From contig JBKQPR010000292.1 of the NCBI GenBank assembly GCA_052144935.1, positions 1-18,056 on the forward strand: a stretch of DNA of 18,056 bases. The letters are read 5' to 3'. Shown piece by piece: positions 1 through 7,616 of the stretch; position 1 is the stretch's first letter, and each line of letters opens with the position of its first letter. A model generated the notes under the pieces. The model had not been told where the DNA came from and did no database searches. It was given only the letters and a program-made list of their open reading frames with translations. The stretch is from JOPF133 sp052144935 (GTDB lineage: Bacteria > Acidobacteriota > Terriglobia > Bryobacterales > Bryobacteraceae). The position numbers and the translations under genes are program-made.

Positions 1-141
1 CCGCATTCCCGCGGGGCGCCCCACCCTCCTCTCAACCATCTCCTCCCAAGCCCCAAAGATCCGGCGTCGACGACCCACTCACCCTGCCAAAGCCGTTTCG
101 CACCCCCCACTGTCTGAATTGCAGGTCCGATCGGGAGCGGA

Positions 142-171
142 TTGCTTTTGGACCGAAGCCCGCTGTATCAT
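142..171 (+). promoter_or_regulatory. Candidate sigma-70-type promoter for the cupin gene
   Basis: TTGCTT (142-147) and TATCAT (166-171) resemble -35 and -10 hexamers, separated by 18 bases. They lie just upstream of a good ribosome binding site and a start codon at 198. The match is by eye; acidobacterial promoters are poorly characterised, so this is a suggestion. Confidence 0.3.
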
Positions 172-185
172 AACGCCATTTGAGA

Positions 186-191
186 AAGGAG
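186..191 (+). promoter_or_regulatory. Strong Shine-Dalgarno AAGGAG setting the cupin start at 198
   Basis: AAGGAG lies exactly 6 bases before the ATG at 198-200. It is the best ribosome binding site seen in the window. No comparable site precedes the GTG at 250, so translation is expected to begin at 198, although that frame closes after seven codons (see the cupin entry). Confidence 0.6.
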
Positions 192-197
192 CGGTAT

Positions 198-534
198 ATG
201 CCTCAAGCTAAAAAAAGCTAAAACCAAACGTAAGGCTCACGCGGATCCAGTGGCGGTTGATTCGAAGCACTACACGGTCGAGTTGGAAAATGAAAAGGTG
301 CGCGTGCTGCGGATCAAGTACGGTCCGCATGAGAAGTCAACGATGCACGGGCATCCGGCGTTGGTCGGCGTAATGCTCACCGACGGCCATATCCGATTTG
401 AGTATCCGGATGGCAAGACGGAAGAGGTCAGCGTAAAGGCGGGACAGGTGATAAACTTTCCGGCGGTTGAACATCTCCCGGAAAACCTGGGCGACAAACC
501 GTTTGAGGTAGTTGCAGTGGAGCTGAAGGGCTGA
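198..534 (+). CDS. Small single-domain cupin protein, apparent frameshift near the start
   Basis: The intact frame runs from a GTG at 250 to 534 (94 residues) and reads as one small beta-barrel cupin. It has an HGHP metal-binding-type motif (STMHGHPALVGV), a glycine turn (YPDGKTEEVSVKAGQV) and a late histidine (FPAVEHLPENLG), which is the usual order of cupin motifs 1 and 2. Substrate and reaction cannot be told; many such proteins are uncharacterised. The well-placed ribosome binding site instead points to ATG 198, whose frame reads MPQAKKS and stops at 219. Removing one A from the seven-A run at 210-216 joins it to the cupin frame as MPQAKKAKTKRKAHADPVAVD, a lysine-rich head. This may be a sequencing error, a real mutation or slippage. 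The cupin fold call is firm; the start is not. Confidence 0.75.
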
Positions 535-536
535 CG

Positions 537-565
537 CTCACGGGGACGGCCCGCGCCGCCGTGAG
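537..565 (+). terminator. Weak hairpin after the cupin gene
   Basis: CTCACGG (537-543) can pair with CCGTGAG (559-565) around a GC-rich loop just after the cupin stop codon, in the convergent gap before the minus-strand dehydratase gene. There is no following T run, so it is at best a weak or Rho-assisted terminator. Confidence 0.25.
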
Positions 566-645
566 GGCCTTGGTCGGCAGCCGGTCCGCGCCTCTTCCAC
601 CCACGCCGTAGCACACGCCGAATTCGACGGTGCGCTGGACCAATC

Positions 646-1617
646 TCACGCGTCAAGGGAAGGGACTTCGGAAGATGCCCGCAGCAGAAGGCGGAGCACC
701 TTGGGAGAGAGATTCCGGCCGCACAGCACCACGGCTGCATTCCGGCCTTCATAGCGCCCCGGCTCCCTCAGGAAGGCGGCCAAGGCCACCGCGGCGGCGC
801 CCTCAATCAGCCAGTGCTCGGCTTCCAGCGCGCGACTCATGGCGTGCAAAATTTCGGCCTCCGAAACCAGCACCTGGCGGTCGATCACGCCCCGGCACAG
901 ATCCAGAGTGACCGCACCCGGCTCCAGGCCGCCGGCGGTGCTCTCGGAAAGGGTGGGCTGCTCGGGCACGTCGATTATCCGTCCCGCCTCCAGACACTGG
1001 CACAGCACCGGCGAGTTTTCGGCCCAGCAGCCCACGACCTCGGTGGAGGGCCGGACGGCCTTCAAATAGCCGCCGATTCCGGCGATCAGACCGCCGCCGC
1101 CCGCGGCCACGAAGACCGCATCCAGGCGCGTGCTCTGGCGATGCAATTCCAGCCCGATGGTGCCTTGTCCGGCCACCACGTCGCGGTCGTTATACGGTGA
1201 GATGAAAACCCGCCCGGACTCCCCGGCGGCCCGCCGCGCGGCCAGTTCGGCCGACAGCGGATCGGGGCCGCCAATCCGGATCCGCGCCCCCAGCGACTCG
1301 ATGCGCCGCGCCTTGGCCGGCGACACCTGGGCCGAAACGTAAACCTCGGCCGCGATGCCGCGGGCCCGCGCGGCCGCCGCCACTCCCAGACCGTGATTGC
1401 CGTTAGAAGCCGCCACGACCCCGGCCGCCGCCTCGGCCGCGGTCAGCAGGGCGATCTTATGGGAAGCGCCCCGGAATTTGAAGGACCCGGTGTGCTGCAG
1501 GTGCTCCAGCTTCAACCAGACGCCCAGACCCTCGGACCACTCCAGCGGCGTTTCGCGCACATACGGCGCGATGCGCGCCCAAGCCTCCTCGACGGCCTGG
1601 CGCATGGCCTGGTGCAT
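646..1617 (-). CDS. PLP-dependent threonine/serine dehydratase, catabolic type without ACT domain
   Basis: A fold-type II pyridoxal-phosphate enzyme of the threonine ammonia-lyase / serine dehydratase / serine racemase group. It would deaminate L-threonine to 2-oxobutanoate or L-serine to pyruvate in the cytoplasm. Visible motifs: SFKFRGA with the cofactor lysine at residue 47, SNGNHG at 71-76 (substrate loop), SPYNDRDVVAGQGTIG near 140-155, and the phosphate-binding GGGG at 173-176. The late CGRN sits where relatives usually have SGGN or CGGN. At 323 residues it lacks the C-terminal ACT regulatory domain of biosynthetic IlvA, so isoleucine feedback is not expected. The ATG at 1617 is 14 bases past the stop of the DUF1080 gene, so the two are probably co-transcribed. 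Threonine dehydratase, serine racemase and hydroxyaspartate dehydratase cannot be told apart here. Confidence 0.88.
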   Translation of the reverse strand: MHQAMRQAVEEAWARIAPYVRETPLEWSEGLGVWLKLEHLQHTGSFKFRGASHKIALLTAAEAAAGVVAASNGNHGLGVAAAARARGIAAEVYVSAQVSPAKARRIESLGARIRIGGPDPLSAELAARRAAGESGRVFISPYNDRDVVAGQGTIGLELHRQSTRLDAVFVAAGGGGLIAGIGGYLKAVRPSTEVVGCWAENSPVLCQCLEAGRIIDVPEQPTLSESTAGGLEPGAVTLDLCRGVIDRQVLVSEAEILHAMSRALEAEHWLIEGAAAVALAAFLREPGRYEGRNAAVVLCGRNLSPKVLRLLLRASSEVPSLDA

Positions 1618-1631
1618 AGCCGGACCCGCGC

Positions 1632-2326
1632 TCAGTGCTTCACCTCTGCAATCCGAATGTTGCGGAACATGATGATAGAAAACTGGTCGTGCATCTGCAA
1701 GCCGATCGGGCCGGTTTTGGAGCGATTCGGATCGCCCGGATGCTCGGCCACCACCCTTCCGTTCAACCGCACCAGGATCTTGTCATTCCGCGATGAAATG
1801 TCCATGGCGTTCCAATCGTCGTCGTGCTGGGCGTCCTTGGGCGCGTCCACGAAGCCGTAGATGCTGCCGGAGGGATGCGGGTCCGGAAAGCGGTTGTTGA
1901 TCTGAATCTCGTAGCCGATCTTGGATGGCGTGCGGGTATAGTCGGGCGGGGTGTGATGGCCCACTTGGCCCGCGAGGTGTCGCGGATGGAGACGCCGCTG
2001 TTGCCGGTAGTCTTGGTCCAGTATTCCAGGTGCAGATCGAACTCCCCGAAATCGTTGCGCCTGGTGTAGAGCCACGATTGCGTGTCCACCCAGCTCTTGA
2101 AATCGTGCGCGGTGGGCAGCGGTCCGCCGGGGACCAATTGCTTCCGCAGATCGCCGATGCGCTGGCCCAACAAGGCGCCGTCGGCCATCGCCGTCCACTG
2201 GCCATCGCCAATGATTTCCCAACCATCCAGATTCTTCCCGTTGAAAAGCGGGACTCCATCGGCGGCGGCCAGAGAGCCGGCCAGCCAGAGCGCCGAAAAG
2301 GCGGCAATCGGGATCGAGAGTCGCAT
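1632..2326 (-). pseudogene. DUF1080 (3-keto-disaccharide hydrolase-like) secreted protein, frame-shifted
   Basis: Two overlapping frames together give one DUF1080 (PF06439) protein of about 231 residues. The first frame starts at ATG 2326 with a Sec signal peptide (MRLSIPIAAFSALWLAGSLA), then PLFNGKNLDGWE and EYWTKTTGNSGVSIRD. The second frame supplies the rest: YTRTPSKIGYEIQINN, DDDWNAMDISS and a conserved-looking tail up to the stop at 1632. The switch lies in a C-rich tract at about 1944-1955, where one inserted base would restore a continuous reading. Members are periplasmic or secreted concanavalin-like proteins, some acting on 3-keto-glycosides. Either the gene is broken or the sequence has a one-base error; the good conservation on both sides favours a recent event or an error. 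It leads the putative operon with the dehydratase. Confidence 0.8.
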
Positions 2327-2459
2327 GTTTCTTAAGGTACTACAGAGGACGCGGCGTGTTCCACGCTTGCAGGCGCGCCTTGGCGAGCGGCAGGGGTTCC
2401 TCGGAGGGACGCTTTGGGCTGGTTGGTCCGCGTACCCTTACAGCGGCTGACAGTGTACG
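2327..2459. other. Divergent intergenic region
   Basis: This 133-base gap separates the minus-strand DUF1080 gene from the plus-strand two-gene cassette, so promoters for both must lie here or inside the genes. No clear -35/-10 pair and no strong ribosome binding site were found for either direction. Confidence 0.4.
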
Positions 2460-3524
2460 ATGTATCACATGAGTTCGTCAGCGGGATCTCCTCCAAGTGC
2501 GCCCATTCCCGTGCACGCCCCGCCGGATTGGCTGAGCTGGGCCAAAGGCAGTGACGGAGCGAAATCCGCAAACCTGGAACACGCGTTTGGAGTTCGTAAT
2601 CTTCTGGTCGACGAAAGTGCTCCGGAGTGGCGGGCAGCCAATTATGGGCGTTACCTGACTGGGAACGCGATCACGGGAGGGATTGACTGGAAAGGTCTTT
2701 CGGACGCGGTCCGAACGTGGCGCGGTTGTCACAATAGATATTTCGAAGAACGGGTCGTGCGAGCGGCGCCGGCGAGCGGTATCCCCGGAAAAATCGATCC
2801 TGCCGATGATACGCTCTGCCCGGAAACGTTCCAGCAACTTCCCGACAGTTCCCCCTTTCTCAGCGCCAGCCTCAATCTCGACCTCATACGCGTGGAAGAT
2901 TTGGCTTCGGTGGCAACCAGAGCGGGCTATTCACCGTCCGCCCTCAGGGATCTTGCGGACCAGTTTCTGAAAGGCGATCTGTCAGCGGAAACCGACCTCC
3001 GGGACATCCTGGATAGCTTCTCGCTACGGCGGAACTTACGACCGGCTTTCGCGGGCTTTTATCTGGACGTTGAGGGGATCTTCTCTTCCTCCGATACCGG
3101 GTGGGCGGACGATCTGCGGGACGCCCTCGGCCTGTATCATTACAACCCGCTTCCTCCCGTACGCGAATTCACAATTCTCGTGTTCCGATACCCGGTCAGG
3201 AGCGTCCCGCACTTCTTGAGGGACACGAAGGTGCGGCCATTGGTGCCGCCCACGGTATTGGATTCCAGACCGAATCCGGCGTTTTGTCCCGTCCCGGCGG
3301 GATCACTGACGGGGCATACCGTTCATCTCAGTCAGAATGTGCCGCCGCTCATGCGAGAGGTGTTGCATCCCCCGGTGGCTTACAGGCCGTCTCACCTGTT
3401 TCGAATGGGTGTGATCCGCAAGCCAGTGCAAATTGCTACGCTGGAAGAGAGCCGCCGATGGCACCTCGAAGTCATACGGGACCAAAGTGGAAGGCCGGAC
3501 TTCGCTCAAGATACTGACCCATAA
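2460..3524 (+). CDS. Uncharacterised 354-residue protein, first gene of a two-gene TPR cassette
   Basis: I do not recognise this family. The product looks soluble and cytoplasmic, with no signal peptide or membrane segment. The first 25 residues are Ser/Pro-rich and probably disordered. Residues about 120-190 look helical (ESxDLASVAT-like heptads, then RDLADQFLKGDLSAETDLRD). A mixed region follows with hydrophobic strand-like runs such as REFTILVFRYPV, and a Pro- and His-rich C-terminal third (GHTVHLS, REVLHPPVAYRPSHLF). No nuclease, kinase, protease or NTPase motif is evident. The frame opens at ATG 2460, with a second ATG at 2469; neither has a clear ribosome binding site. The TPR gene begins 5 bases after the stop, so the two are surely one transcript and probably partners. 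Sampled GC (about 58%) is lower than in the flanking genes. Confidence 0.7.
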   Translation: MYHMSSSAGSPPSAPIPVHAPPDWLSWAKGSDGAKSANLEHAFGVRNLLVDESAPEWRAANYGRYLTGNAITGGIDWKGLSDAVRTWRGCHNRYFEERVVRAAPASGIPGKIDPADDTLCPETFQQLPDSSPFLSASLNLDLIRVEDLASVATRAGYSPSALRDLADQFLKGDLSAETDLRDILDSFSLRRNLRPAFAGFYLDVEGIFSSSDTGWADDLRDALGLYHYNPLPPVREFTILVFRYPVRSVPHFLRDTKVRPLVPPTVLDSRPNPAFCPVPAGSLTGHTVHLSQNVPPLMREVLHPPVAYRPSHLFRMGVIRKPVQIATLEESRRWHLEVIRDQSGRPDFAQDTDP

Positions 3525-3529
3525 CCGGC

Positions 3530-6511
3530 TTGCCCATGCTCTCGTACCCACGCACCGACGATCTCTTTGAAGGTGGCGCCCCACCGTCGGCGTGGTTCTA
3601 CGCCTTTGAGGAAGATCGTGATGCGGCGGTCCAAGACCTGCTGTTGGGGTCCGCCGACCTGGGCCCGTATCAGACTCTCGATCCCTGGGCGGTCGCGATT
3701 CCGTGGCTCCATGCGTTCTCGGACACGAGCTTTCCCGCGGATTTCGATGGCGCATTGGCGGAATGGATCATGGCATCCTGGGGCAAGCCAATCCATCCCG
3801 CCAGTTACGGATCCGCGGCGCTCACTTCGAGCGCTTGGGAAAGCGCGGCGCTGATGATCGCCAACTTTGATCGCCTCCCGGTCTCAGCGGGCATTCTGCG
3901 GAATCGCGTCCTGGCGGACAGGGGGTTTCTTGCGTTCATGGGTGAGGGACCTTCTCGCGATCCGGCCGGAAGGGCATGGCAGGCTTTGGCTCAGTATCAG
4001 GAGGACGATTCGCTCTTTGAGGAGTGGAAGCGTATTCTGGCTCTGGATCCCGGTGTGCCCTGGTACCACGGCCAGTACGGCCTGATGGGAGCCGACTTAC
4101 TGCCGGGCAATCGGGGCGGGATAGGGATACCGCCTCCGCTGGTGTACGGCCTTCGGAGCTTTGGGAACGGGTTGCTCAAGCTGGTGACGAATGGTTACCT
4201 CAGTGAAGTCAACGCCCGCCGGGAGTTCGAGCGACTCTCCCGCTGGGCGCAAAAGCGCTATCCGTTCAAGCGCGCATGGCGATCGGTGTGGCGCCAACTG
4301 ATCGAGCACGAAAGCGATCCCATCACTCCATGGGTATTGGATTCACTGGGTGTCGATCATCGGGCCTTGGGGGGCAAGGCTGAGGAAGACAAGTGGCAGC
4401 TTCCCAGGGCCGGTGGAGATTGGTTCAGCCGCGTGCAGCAGGTTCGGCTCCGGCTTAAGCGGCCTACGCCCGTAGTTTTAAGTGCGGCCAATGCCCTCCT
4501 GTCTGATATGGAGGCGTACTATCACGCGACGAGCGATTCCTACGATTTCGTGAGGACGGCCTGCAACCTCGCGACGGTAATGCCGGATCGATGGCTTGAG
4601 TCGTGGATTCGATGGCTCGAAAAAGCGGCACAGTTCGACTCGGCGAATCCTTATCCGGTGAATCAGTTGGCGATGGCGTTGCTAAAAACCAGGAACCTCC
4701 CGAAAGCCGAGCAAATGGCTCGTTCGGGAGTGTACCACTTCCCCTTGGACGTTGTTGCGGTCAACGTACTCGGCGGGGTTCTGAAGGCCGCCGGCAGATT
4801 CGCCGAAGCGGAGAGCGTGTACCGCGAGACTGTCCAGCGCATCCCAGACGACCGGTTTGCGCGCAACGGCTTAGGCGAGGTTCTGAGGGCCACCGGCAGA
4901 CTCGACGAGGCGGAGGGTGTGTATCGCGAGACCGCTCACCGCTTCCCGAAAGACGCAGTTGCGCGCAACGGCTTAGGTGATGTTCTGAAGGCCGCCGGCA
5001 GATTCGCCGAAGCGGAGAGTGTGTATCGCGAGACCGCCGACCGCTTCCCGAGCGACGTGTTTGCACGCAATGGCTTGGGCGAGGTTCTGAAGGCCGCCGG
5101 CAGATTCGCCGAAGCGGAGAGTGTGTATCGCGAGAGCGTCCACCGCTTTCCGAACGACGTAGTCGGGCGCAATGGTTTAGGCGAGGTGCTGAAGGCCACC
5201 GGCAAACTTGCCGAGGCGGAGAGTGTGTACAGCGAGACCGTCGAGCGCTTCCCGAACGATGTGTTTGCGCGCAATGGCCTGGGCGAGGTTTTGAAGGCCG
5301 CCGGCAGATTCGCCGAAGCGGAGAGTGTTTATCGTGAGGCCGTGCTGCGCTTCCCTAACGACGAAGTGGCGCGCAATAGCTTAGGCTGGATACTGACGGC
5401 CGCCGGCAGACTCGCCGAAGCGGAGAGCGTGTTTCGCGAGACCCTCGATCGCCTTCCAAGCGACCCATATGCGAGGGCGGGATTGGAGTCCATTGATCGC
5501 CTCAGCCAAGCCCTAGGGGAAGCTGACCTCCCCGATTTTGACGGCGGGCTTATTCCTGAGCTCGACCTGGAGCTTGTAACGGATCTTGACGCAGAACTTG
5601 TACCGGACCTTTACGACGAAGTCGACCGGCCGTCTGCCGGGACAGTTGGCCAGGTTCCTCCCGAGGAGGATGAAAATGAAACACCGCAGCCACCGGCAAT
5701 GGGAGCTGTGGCAGATGAGGATTGGGCCAAGACCGACTCTGTATCGGGCGAGCTGCCTCTGTCTGGTCCGTCCGTTGCCCTGCCCGGTTTTCTCCGTGCG
5801 AGCGATATCGATGTACTGATCCAGGATTCCCATCTTCTTCGCAAATGGGCCCGGGGCACCGGAGAAGAGGCGATATCGCGTATTCGCGAAGAGGCGCGGT
5901 CGCTTCTCAACAAGCTGGAGCGGTATGTCGGGTCGAGCCCGGCTGCGGTGATGGAGTCTTCATTTCTGCTCATCGAGACTCAGGACATTCAGGCGGCCTT
6001 GCGGCTCCTCGACGAGGCGGTGGTTCGCTATCCCGGCAGCAAGCGGGTTCAATACGCCTTGGCGCGGACGCGGCGGGAGGCGGCGCGGCAAGCATGGCAG
6101 GAGCGCCAACCGTTCCAGTTCGATTCTCCGGACGCAATGGGTATCCCGCGTGCCTGGGCACAACTTCCCCAGCTCGAACCGATGCTCCTTCCGAGCGCGC
6201 GACTCGGTCTGGTGCGCAGCTTGCCATACTTATCGGATGGCGACCAGCTGAAGAAAGCCCAACGTAGCGGCCTGGGGCAATTGGCGTACGCTCTGCGGTC
6301 TTTACAGCCGGATCGCGACACACGGAATCCGCGTTCGTATTGGGCGTACCGGGTCGGTGAGCTTGTCCTCGGCGATCGCGCCGCTGAGATTCATGGAGCT
6401 TCCGAAGTCTCGGACAGCGATATCGACCTCGCGTCGAGGAACTGCGAACAGAATCTGCTGACCTTGAACGGGCTAGAGGAAGATCTGCTTCTCCACTACC
6501 GTGTTCCGTAG
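3530..6511 (+). CDS. Large TPR-repeat protein, second gene of the cassette
   Basis: A roughly 990-residue multidomain scaffold protein with no signal peptide. Residues 1 to about 370 form an unfamiliar, mostly helical, Trp-rich domain. Residues about 373-645 are eight consecutive 34-residue TPR units with the usual small and bulky positions (NGLGEVLKAAGRFAEAESVY). The last seven are nearly identical in DNA as well. Residues 675-698 are three acidic 8-residue repeats inside a longer D/E-rich linker. A second helical domain from about 750 to the end contains at least one more TPR-like pair (ETQDIQAALRLLDEAVVRYP). TPR arrays bind protein partners, so this protein may recognise or assemble something; no catalytic motif was found. 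Start is TTG 3530 or, more simply, ATG 3536; neither has a good ribosome binding site, suggesting coupling to the upstream stop at 3522-3524. Function unknown. Confidence 0.8.
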   Translation: MPMLSYPRTDDLFEGGAPPSAWFYAFEEDRDAAVQDLLLGSADLGPYQTLDPWAVAIPWLHAFSDTSFPADFDGALAEWIMASWGKPIHPASYGSAALTSSAWESAALMIANFDRLPVSAGILRNRVLADRGFLAFMGEGPSRDPAGRAWQALAQYQEDDSLFEEWKRILALDPGVPWYHGQYGLMGADLLPGNRGGIGIPPPLVYGLRSFGNGLLKLVTNGYLSEVNARREFERLSRWAQKRYPFKRAWRSVWRQLIEHESDPITPWVLDSLGVDHRALGGKAEEDKWQLPRAGGDWFSRVQQVRLRLKRPTPVVLSAANALLSDMEAYYHATSDSYDFVRTACNLATVMPDRWLESWIRWLEKAAQFDSANPYPVNQLAMALLKTRNLPKAEQMARSGVYHFPLDVVAVNVLGGVLKAAGRFAEAESVYRETVQRIPDDRFARNGLGEVLRATGRLDEAEGVYRETAHRFPKDAVARNGLGDVLKAAGRFAEAESVYRETADRFPSDVFARNGLGEVLKAAGRFAEAESVYRESVHRFPNDVVGRNGLGEVLKATGKLAEAESVYSETVERFPNDVFARNGLGEVLKAAGRFAEAESVYREAVLRFPNDEVARNSLGWILTAAGRLAEAESVFRETLDRLPSDPYARAGLESIDRLSQALGEADLPDFDGGLIPELDLELVTDLDAELVPDLYDEVDRPSAGTVGQVPPEEDENETPQPPAMGAVADEDWAKTDSVSGELPLSGPSVALPGFLRASDIDVLIQDSHLLRKWARGTGEEAISRIREEARSLLNKLERYVGSSPAAVMESSFLLIETQDIQAALRLLDEAVVRYPGSKRVQYALARTRREAARQAWQERQPFQFDSPDAMGIPRAWAQLPQLEPMLLPSARLGLVRSLPYLSDGDQLKKAQRSGLGQLAYALRSLQPDRDTRNPRSYWAYRVGELVLGDRAAEIHGASEVSDSDIDLASRNCEQNLLTLNGLEEDLLLHYRVP
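4748..5461 (+). repeat. Seven tandem 102-bp repeats encoding TPR units
   Basis: The anchor CTGAAGGCC (or a close variant) recurs at 4781, 4883, 4985, 5087, 5189, 5291 and 5393, exactly 102 bases apart, giving seven in-frame 34-residue TPRs. The third and fourth units share more than 40 consecutive identical bases, including silent positions. That indicates recent duplication or gene conversion rather than selection on protein alone. Confidence 0.95.
5552..5623 (+). repeat. Three 24-bp repeats encoding an acidic linker
   Basis: Three in-frame 24-base units encode IPELDLEL, VTDLDAEL and VPDLYDEV. They lie just after the TPR array, in a linker rich in Asp and Glu. The second and third units share CTTGTA at the boundary and the GAY-CTT core. 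Confidence 0.7.
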
Positions 6512-6634
6512 ACATTCTTGCGAAACCCTCGGCTCTGGTAGCGGTCGCTCCGATCCGCAATCAGCGCGCCTTTCAGACCTTTAAGGCACGGCTTTCGCGC
6601 TCGCGCCCTCCTTCCTGGTACGCTGTACGGTAAG

Positions 6635-7408
6635 ATGCGATTTCTGATCGTTGCCGCGGCGCTGGCCATTACCGCCTGCGGCCCTTCCACCCAAGCCCGC
6701 TCCATTCCCGAATACGGCTATGAAGTGATCCACACTTACCATCACGACCCGCTGGCTTTTACACAGGGTCTCTTTTACCTGGACGGATACCTCTATGAAG
6801 GCACCGGCCTCGAAGAGCAGTCCTCCATCCGCAAGGTCAAGCTGGAGACCGGCGAAGTGCTGGAGAAGCGCGACTTGTCGGGCAACTATTTCGGGGAAGG
6901 CATCGTGAACTGGAAGGACCGGCTGCTCGAAATCACCTGGACCACGCACGTGGGGTTCATCTACGACCTGCTCAGCTTCGCGCCGAAAGGCCAATTCGAG
7001 TACCCCGGGGAAGGCTGGGGGCTCACCCAGGACGGCAAGCGCATCATCATGAGCGATGGCAGTCCGGAGCTGCGGTTTTGGGATCCCGAGACGCTCAAGG
7101 AGCTCGGGCGGCTGCGTGTCACCGCCGATGGCCAGCCGGTGAAGGACCTCAACGAGTTGGAATGGGTCAAGGGCGAAGTATTCGCCAACGTGTGGCAGAC
7201 CGATACGATCGCCCGCATCGACCCCGCGACCGGCAAGGTGGTGGGGTGGATCGACCTCACCAATCTGCTGAGTCCCGCCGACCACACCGAGCAGACCGAC
7301 GTCCTCAACGGCATCGCCTACGACGCCAAGGGCGATCGGCTGTTTGTCACGGGCAAGCGCTGGCCCAAGTTATTCGAGATTAAGTTGGTGAAGAAAGCGG
7401 GGCAGTAG
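6635..7408 (+). CDS. Glutaminyl-peptide cyclotransferase (plant-type), lipoprotein
   Basis: Glutamine cyclotransferase of the PF05096 family, which converts N-terminal glutamine of peptides to pyroglutamate and releases ammonia. The 257 residues show the beta-propeller repeats and family landmarks in order: FTQGL, YEGTGL (with the candidate catalytic Glu), GNYFGEGI, GEGWGLTQDGK, MSDGS, LNELEWVKGEVFANVWQTD, VLNGIAYD and FVTGKRWPKL. The N-terminus is hydrophobic and ends in ITAC at about residues 12-15, an imperfect lipobox, so the protein is probably a lipoprotein facing the periplasm. ATG 6635 is the only sensible start; no strong ribosome binding site precedes it. The 123-base gap after the TPR gene argues for a separate transcript. 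It converges on hpnE across a palindromic repeat. Confidence 0.92.
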   Translation: MRFLIVAAALAITACGPSTQARSIPEYGYEVIHTYHHDPLAFTQGLFYLDGYLYEGTGLEEQSSIRKVKLETGEVLEKRDLSGNYFGEGIVNWKDRLLEITWTTHVGFIYDLLSFAPKGQFEYPGEGWGLTQDGKRIIMSDGSPELRFWDPETLKELGRLRVTADGQPVKDLNELEWVKGEVFANVWQTDTIARIDPATGKVVGWIDLTNLLSPADHTEQTDVLNGIAYDAKGDRLFVTGKRWPKLFEIKLVKKAGQ

Positions 7409-7426
7409 GGGCGGGAAAACAGGAAG

Positions 7427-7584
7427 ATCTCTCGCCAAGCCGCCAAGCCGCAAAGTTTCGCAAAGAAAACCAAACCATAGAAAAACTTAAAGAAACACAA
7501 ATCACAGACTCGCTTTGATTGCTGCGTTGTGTTTTTGGTGTTGTGTTCTTCGCGAGACTTTGCGGCTTCGCGGCTTGGCGAGAT
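7427..7584. repeat. Imperfect palindromic extragenic repeat between convergent genes
   Basis: The left arm (7427 to about 7470, containing CGCCAAGCCGCCAAGCCGCA) is nearly the reverse complement of the right arm (about 7541-7584, ending GCGGCTTGGCGAGAT), with only a few mismatches over about 44 bases. The interior (CAAAGAAAACC on one side, GTGTTTTTGGTG on the other) also pairs partly, so the whole 158 bp can fold as one long hairpin. The arm is built from short quasi-repeats (CGCCAAG, CGCAAAG). Its place between two converging genes suits a bidirectional terminator or an inserted dispersed element. No coding potential is evident. Confidence 0.8.
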
Positions 7585-7616
7585 GCGTTGCCTTTGAGCG
7601 TTGCCTTGGCGGTCCT

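Larger units (their letters stand above)
1..197. other. Left-edge non-coding stretch upstream of the cupin gene
   Basis: The plus strand of the first 120 bases is pyrimidine-rich and has no convincing reading frame on either strand. The right part holds the probable promoter and ribosome binding site of the cupin gene, listed separately. A gene truncated at the left edge cannot be excluded, but none is recognisable. Confidence 0.4.

Noticed and set aside
4748..5461. CRISPR-like regular repeat
   Set aside because: The 102-bp period is contiguous, in frame and encodes canonical TPR units.
7427..7584. CRISPR-like array
   Set aside because: The short quasi-repeats are irregular and inverted rather than regularly spaced direct repeats with unique spacers.
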